Source: Variovorax sp. JS1663
Lineage (GTDB): Bacteria > Pseudomonadota > Gammaproteobacteria > Burkholderiales > Burkholderiaceae_C
Length of the DNA stretch: 32,194 nt
Assembly (NCBI RefSeq): GCF_002157355.1
Contig: NZ_LYMK01000062.1
Location: 1 to 32,194, forward strand
Direction: 5' to 3'
The position numbers and the translations under genes were made by a program. The notes under the pieces were generated by a model. The model saw only the letters and a program-made list of their open reading frames with translations. It made no database searches and was not told the origin of the DNA. How positions within the stretch are numbered: the stretch's first letter is position 1; every line of letters starts with the position of its first letter. Below, piece by piece: positions 29,293 to 32,194 of the stretch.

Positions 29293-29883
29293 CTGACTTC
29301 CTTTCGGGGTTTCGGGTTTGAGATTTCCCGAGGCGCCGGGAAGGGTTTTGGCCGTGAGGCCCTTGTCGAGTCGGACGACAGGCCGCGCGCCAGACGCGGC
29401 GCGACGGATGGCCTGATCGGCCGACTTGATTGCGTTGATGGAGCAGTCGCTGTTCGCCGGAATCGTCACGGCGGACAGCTCGAGCCACTCCCATTTGGTG
29501 AAGCGCTGGCTCCACGTGCCATCGATCTGCGTGTGCTCGATGGCGTTGAATCCGATGGACAGGCCGCGCACCAGCTTGGCCTTGATGGACTGCCAGGCCG
29601 TGGCCAGGCGCGTCTTCAGCTCGCCCTCTTCAGGCACGTCGGCGACCTCACCGGAGATCTCGATGCCCTTGTCCGTCACCTTGGCAGCCGTCACCCAGCC
29701 GATCGGCTGCCGGCTGTCGTGCTGCCACAGCAGCGGGATCGGCAGCTTGAACACCGCGCCCTTCGGCTCGACGATGTCGCCCATACGATCCGTGCTCGGC
29801 GTGGTTGCGATGCCCGTGAAGGTCCGCTTCTCGCCTGGGCCGTCCGCGGCCTTGATATCGATCGTTGCGTAGGCACGGTTCAT
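27874..29883 (-). CDS. Prohead protease fused to HK97-type major capsid protein
   Basis: A single 669-residue frame. I choose ATG 29883 (GGAG, 7 nt upstream) over the longer TTG 29901. Residues 1-160 are a prohead protease of the S78 type: 'PIPLLWQHDSRQPIGWV' carries the His (residue 55) and 'KLVRGLSIGFNAIEH' the Ser (residue 109), with 'WEWLELSAVTIPAN' following. Residues 198-310 form a helical, charged delta (scaffold) domain, and the rest is the HK97 coat fold (for example 'GTFVGEGAPKPVQKQTYDNI' and 'NWAAMRPNNLGIALIE'). The protease would free itself and remove the delta domain during head maturation. Fusions like this are known in some phages. An internal start is described separately. 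Confidence 0.9.
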   Translation of the reverse strand: MNRAYATIDIKAADGPGEKRTFTGIATTPSTDRMGDIVEPKGAVFKLPIPLLWQHDSRQPIGWVTAAKVTDKGIEISGEVADVPEEGELKTRLATAWQSIKAKLVRGLSIGFNAIEHTQIDGTWSQRFTKWEWLELSAVTIPANSDCSINAIKSADQAIRRAASGARPVVRLDKGLTAKTLPGASGNLKPETPKGSQMTTIAERLAEFQAKHQNLVDQKDALVKQVTIEEGRTFDEHEKEQLANFTADIDSIADTIKELKAHEASMVSKATAVATVDNPSAGDGNRGVDVRGGGPITVKSNLEKGSRFVRFSLAMAEAKGNVMMAEQIAQHRYKDTPEVGFMLKAAIHMGGTGRLAEAAITKAAVTSVNSTDTAVTQYADIQSEFVELLRPRMILGRMTELRRVSIYSRVARQLTGVSGTFVGEGAPKPVQKQTYDNITLGPTKAAVIVVMSDEAVRYSTIDAERRAREDMVKGIATYLDKRFMDPSYSGVANVSPASITNGATRIQSSGSTLAAIDADVRNAMAMFATNDVDPSTAVWVMPATVALRLSMKRTSQDELAFPDLNMRGGTWYGIPVIVSNAMVTSGSPAELQIALVTQSEVMMADDGGIAIDMSTEASVQMNDAPSAGAQSLVSLWQNNLVGIRAEQYINWAAMRPNNLGIALIENTNY

Positions 29884-29899
29884 GTGCTGGCTCCAATGC

Positions 29900-29923
29900 A
29901 AAGAGCCCGCACGCGGCGGGCTC
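29900..29923 (-). terminator. Hairpin between terminase and capsid genes (weak terminator or attenuator)
   Basis: On the minus strand an 8-bp perfect stem (GAGCCCGC/GCGGGCTC) with a 5-nt loop is followed by only three T. It lies between the TerL stop (29942) and the capsid ribosome site, which begins about 7 nt after it. The short U-tract makes complete termination unlikely. Confidence 0.5.
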
Positions 29924-29941
29924 GGTTGGGGTTCGGTGGGA

Positions 29942-31633
29942 TCAGGCGAAGAAGAGCTGGAACTTCTTCTTCATCGAGGCGGGGTCCATGGACATCAAGG
30001 AAACGGCGTTGAACAGCGCCATCAGCGGGTCGATCTTGGCCTTTCCGCTGGCGGCCTTGGTGATGAGGTCGGCGTTGCCGTGGGTCTCGGTCTTGGCGTT
30101 TCCGACGCAGAAGTTCATGAGGGCGGTGCCGCCGTGCTTCAGGTCGCCGCCGGCCAACTTCCGCTCCGCCGTCTTGATCGCGCCGTTGAGCCGCCAGCCC
30201 TGGGAAATGCCGATGATTCGTTCCAGCGCGATGCCGCGCTCGGGAATGGTGAGCTCCGACACCAGGTCTCCAATGCCTGCCGTGTCCACGCCGATCGCAG
30301 CCTTCTCGGCCAGCAGGCCGGCTTCATCGATCCTGCAGATCAGGTCGGCGACCTCGATCACATCCTGGCCAGGCACGTCGACGATGGTCAACTCCCCAGC
30401 CTTCTCCAGATCCAGCAGCCGCGGCGCAATCTCTTTCCGCCGCTCGAGCACGATGCGGTGGGCCCAAGCCTTCGTGTACGCCAACCAGCGCCGAGTACCC
30501 GTCTCACGACCCAGCGCGGCGAAGCCGAACAGGTCATCCAGGCCGCCGCCGTCGGCGCCGCACACGATCACCTCGCACCGCTCTATCAGCGCTTCGACCG
30601 AAGGCACCAGCTCCGGTGCCGCGTTCTGCTCCCAGTAGTCGGCTCCCACCCAGCGATCCGAGTGCAGGCCCACTCCGATCTCGACGTTCAGGTGCTGGGA
30701 TGCCCAGGTGCGCAGCGCCGCTTCGCCGTTTGCATCCTCGTCGTCGCAGGCCTTCACCAGCGAGCTCAGCGCGATCGAGCGGCCCATGTTCGGGGTCACC
30801 ATCGACCAGTTCGCAGGGTTGCGCCACGGCTTGGCCGGGTCTTTCTGCATTTCCGTGGGGAATTCGTACAGCACCGGCAGCATGTCGCCCAGCCGCTTGC
30901 CGTCCCGAATGTCCCGGGCTTTGGTCAGGTCCTCCTTGAACACCCCGGCCGGCGCCTCGTCGCTCTGCGTGGTGATGATGGCCAGGAAAGCCTCGGGAAA
31001 CGGCATCATGCCGCCGCGCAGCTGGACCATGGCCTTCTTGGCCTTGTGCATCTTCCCGAGGATGTGCTCCTCGTCGATCAGCGCCCCGACGACCTTCTTG
31101 CCGGTCACGATGTCGGGGTCGAACGTCATGATCTCCAGCTTCGCACCGGTGTCGCGGTGGATGATCGTCTTCTTGTGGTCCCGAACGTGCAACTTCTTCG
31201 CCAGGACGTTGTCCAGGGCAATCGCACCTTCCGCCGCGGCAAACGCGTCGTCAGCGGTCTTCTGCACTGGGCCGGTCAGCAGGAACGGGGCGCGCGGGCG
31301 CTGGTTCATCAGCAGCGCCGTCAGCATCAGCAGCGCGCCGCCAGTCGTCTTGTTGTTCTTCTTCGGGACCAACAGGAAGAGCTCTCTTATCAGCCGGGCC
31401 TTCGTGACCGGGTCCAGCGATGCGAACAGGACCCACACGATGCGCCGGAACCACTCGCCGCCAGCTTCGGCCATGGTCGGGGTGCCCGGCACATCAAACA
31501 GCCGCAGCTTGTTGAAGATCCCGACTGCCCGGTCCCCTTCAGGCGCATTGGGCAGCACCAGGTCCGGCACCAGGCTGCGGCCGGATTTCAGCCGCTCGAC
31601 CCAGTCCAGGCATGAAAGATTGAGCCCTTCCAC
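29942..31633 (-). CDS. terL: Terminase large subunit (Terminase_1 / HK97 type)
   Basis: A 563-residue packaging motor. The ATPase half has a Walker A-like motif PKKNNKT (residues 90-96) and Walker B VVGALIDEEH (181-190), with 'FLAIITTQSDEAPAG' as the coupling segment. The nuclease half carries acidic residues in 'VCGADGGGLDDLFGF' and in 'GVDTAGIGDLVSE', and the C-terminus ends 'LMALFNAVSLMSMDP'. The length and motifs match HK97-type TerL. The start is GTG 31633, directly after the TerS stop with no gap, so translation is coupled. Confidence 0.93.
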   Translation of the reverse strand: MEGLNLSCLDWVERLKSGRSLVPDLVLPNAPEGDRAVGIFNKLRLFDVPGTPTMAEAGGEWFRRIVWVLFASLDPVTKARLIRELFLLVPKKNNKTTGGALLMLTALLMNQRPRAPFLLTGPVQKTADDAFAAAEGAIALDNVLAKKLHVRDHKKTIIHRDTGAKLEIMTFDPDIVTGKKVVGALIDEEHILGKMHKAKKAMVQLRGGMMPFPEAFLAIITTQSDEAPAGVFKEDLTKARDIRDGKRLGDMLPVLYEFPTEMQKDPAKPWRNPANWSMVTPNMGRSIALSSLVKACDDEDANGEAALRTWASQHLNVEIGVGLHSDRWVGADYWEQNAAPELVPSVEALIERCEVIVCGADGGGLDDLFGFAALGRETGTRRWLAYTKAWAHRIVLERRKEIAPRLLDLEKAGELTIVDVPGQDVIEVADLICRIDEAGLLAEKAAIGVDTAGIGDLVSELTIPERGIALERIIGISQGWRLNGAIKTAERKLAGGDLKHGGTALMNFCVGNAKTETHGNADLITKAASGKAKIDPLMALFNAVSLMSMDPASMKKKFQLFFA

Positions 31634-32074
31634 TTACTGCAGCCGCTGCGGCGACTTCAACAGGTCCTCCCAATCCGTGCCCACCTGGGCGACCATGCCG
31701 TCGGCTTGGGCCTGATCTTTCTTGCCGAGCGCCGCCTCTGGCTTCGCCTCGGCGACGGGCTTTCTGGATCGATCGGCCTTCGGCACCACAGCCTCCAGAT
31801 CCGGCGAGGTGTAAGCCAGGTAGGCTCGGCATGCCGTGACATTGCCCTTGAGTGCAGCCTTCTCCAGCGCCAGTAGCACGGCACTCCTGTGGCCGTGTGC
31901 GCCGGTCGTCAACTCCTCCTTGAAGTGTTTCAGGAGGGTCGTGCGCGATATGGCGAGGGCGCAGGCAATTGCCTCGTGGGACATCCCACCTCCGGCATTG
32001 CCCGCAACCAGTTTCCGGAGGGCAGGCGTCGGCTTGAACGCCGGTCGACCTCGACCTCGTTTTGGTGTTGACAT
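31634..32074 (-). CDS. terS: Terminase small subunit
   Basis: A 146-residue protein. A basic, Pro-rich start (MSTPKRGRGRPAFKPTPALR) is followed by a helix-turn-helix 'MSHEAIACALAISRTTLLKHF' near residues 31-51, which would recognise the packaging site. The middle is helical ('HRSAVLLALEKAALKGNVTA') and the C-terminus would contact TerL. ATG 32074 has a poor ribosome site, and the same frame stays open upstream to the window edge without any ATG, GTG or TTG, so a start outside the window cannot be excluded. Confidence 0.85.
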   Translation of the reverse strand: MSTPKRGRGRPAFKPTPALRKLVAGNAGGGMSHEAIACALAISRTTLLKHFKEELTTGAHGHRSAVLLALEKAALKGNVTACRAYLAYTSPDLEAVVPKADRSRKPVAEAKPEAALGKKDQAQADGMVAQVGTDWEDLLKSPQRLQ

Positions 32075-32194
32075 GATCCGAATTTCTGTACAGATAATGG
32101 GGGCGGAGGCTGAGATTTCGGCCCCGGCGGAAAAAACCCGTCGGTGCGAGAACAGCCGGTCTAGGCCCCAGGCCCCCTGGCAGATTGACCCACC
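32075..32194. other. Non-coding region upstream of the terminase genes
   Basis: This stretch contains a near-duplicate GC-rich motif (GGCCCC repeated twice near 32165-32178), an A6 run, and the 8-bp palindrome CTGTACAG at 32086-32093. Packaging (cos or pac) sites often lie just before TerS, but no decisive signature is visible here. Confidence 0.4.

Noticed and set aside
25724..31715. Long plus-strand open frames, including ones of 735, 634, 577 and 335 codons opposite portal, capsid and terminase genes
   Set aside because: They are antisense to confident minus-strand genes, have Arg/His/Val-rich, low-complexity translations and no ribosome-site or family support; GC-rich DNA gives such shadows.
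32086..32093. CTGTACAG palindrome as a LexA box
   Set aside because: A LexA site needs CTGT and ACAG separated by 8 bases; here they are directly joined.
32068..32098. Possible plus-strand promoter, TTGACA with GATAAT
   Set aside because: The spacing is about 19 bp, it overlaps the TerS start codon, and no plus-strand gene is visible after it.

Overview
The window reads as the late (morphogenesis and lysis) half of a tailed, long-tailed siphovirus-type phage or prophage. Almost every supportable gene lies on the minus strand, so the biological order runs from about 32.1 kb down to 0.5 kb. The DNA is GC-rich. The lysis cassette ends in a nested Rz/Rz1 spanin pair, which means a Gram-negative host with an outer membrane. 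GC content, gene style and the GTA-like tail tip suggest a proteobacterial host, perhaps beta- or gammaproteobacterial, but the genus cannot be fixed from sequence reading alone. No integrase, repressor or replication gene is in the window, so prophage and free phage cannot be told apart.

Layout in transcription order. (1) Packaging and head, 32.1-26.0 kb: small and large terminase, a prohead protease fused to an HK97-type major capsid protein (with a strong internal start that would also give free capsid protein), a short Ala/Pro-rich protein, and the portal. (2) Fibre block, 26.0-21.4 kb: four consecutive collagen-like, polyglycine-linked or repeat-rich adhesin/fibre-like proteins, then a DUF115-like protein. 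(3) Head-tail connection and tail tube, 20.8-18.4 kb: gp6-like connector, head-tail joining protein, HK97 gp10-like protein, DUF3168 tail completion protein and tail tube protein. (4) An unusual six-gene sugar-modification cassette, 18.4-14.3 kb: two sets of [GT-B-like protein, SAM methyltransferase, glycosyltransferase], joined by start/stop overlap to the tail genes on both sides. (5) Tail assembly, 14.3-4.2 kb: chaperone pair with a -1 frameshift signal, tape measure, then DUF2460, DUF2163, NlpC/P60 and a large phage-tail_3-type tip protein with a C-terminal LamG-like domain; this order matches the distal tail of gene transfer agents. (6) A receptor-binding or fibre protein, 4.2-3.0 kb. (7) Lysis, 2.9-0.75 kb: a 29-residue Trp-rich peptide, two membrane proteins (holin candidates), a GH19-like endolysin, a small lipoprotein, a 23-residue membrane peptide, Rz and embedded Rz1. 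(8) After a terminator, a secreted protein with duplicated domains that runs off the window start and carries a perfect 36-bp inverted repeat at the edge.

Genes are packed with ATGA, GTGA or TGATG overlaps, implying translational coupling. Hairpins with U-tracts sit directly upstream of the ribosome binding sites of several highly expressed or module-first genes. The most interesting part is the sugar cassette inside the tail operon together with the DUF115-like gene and fibre block. The inference is that this phage glycosylates part of its own particle, or a host surface polymer, during late expression. I found no tRNA, CRISPR array, insertion sequence or reverse transcriptase in the window.
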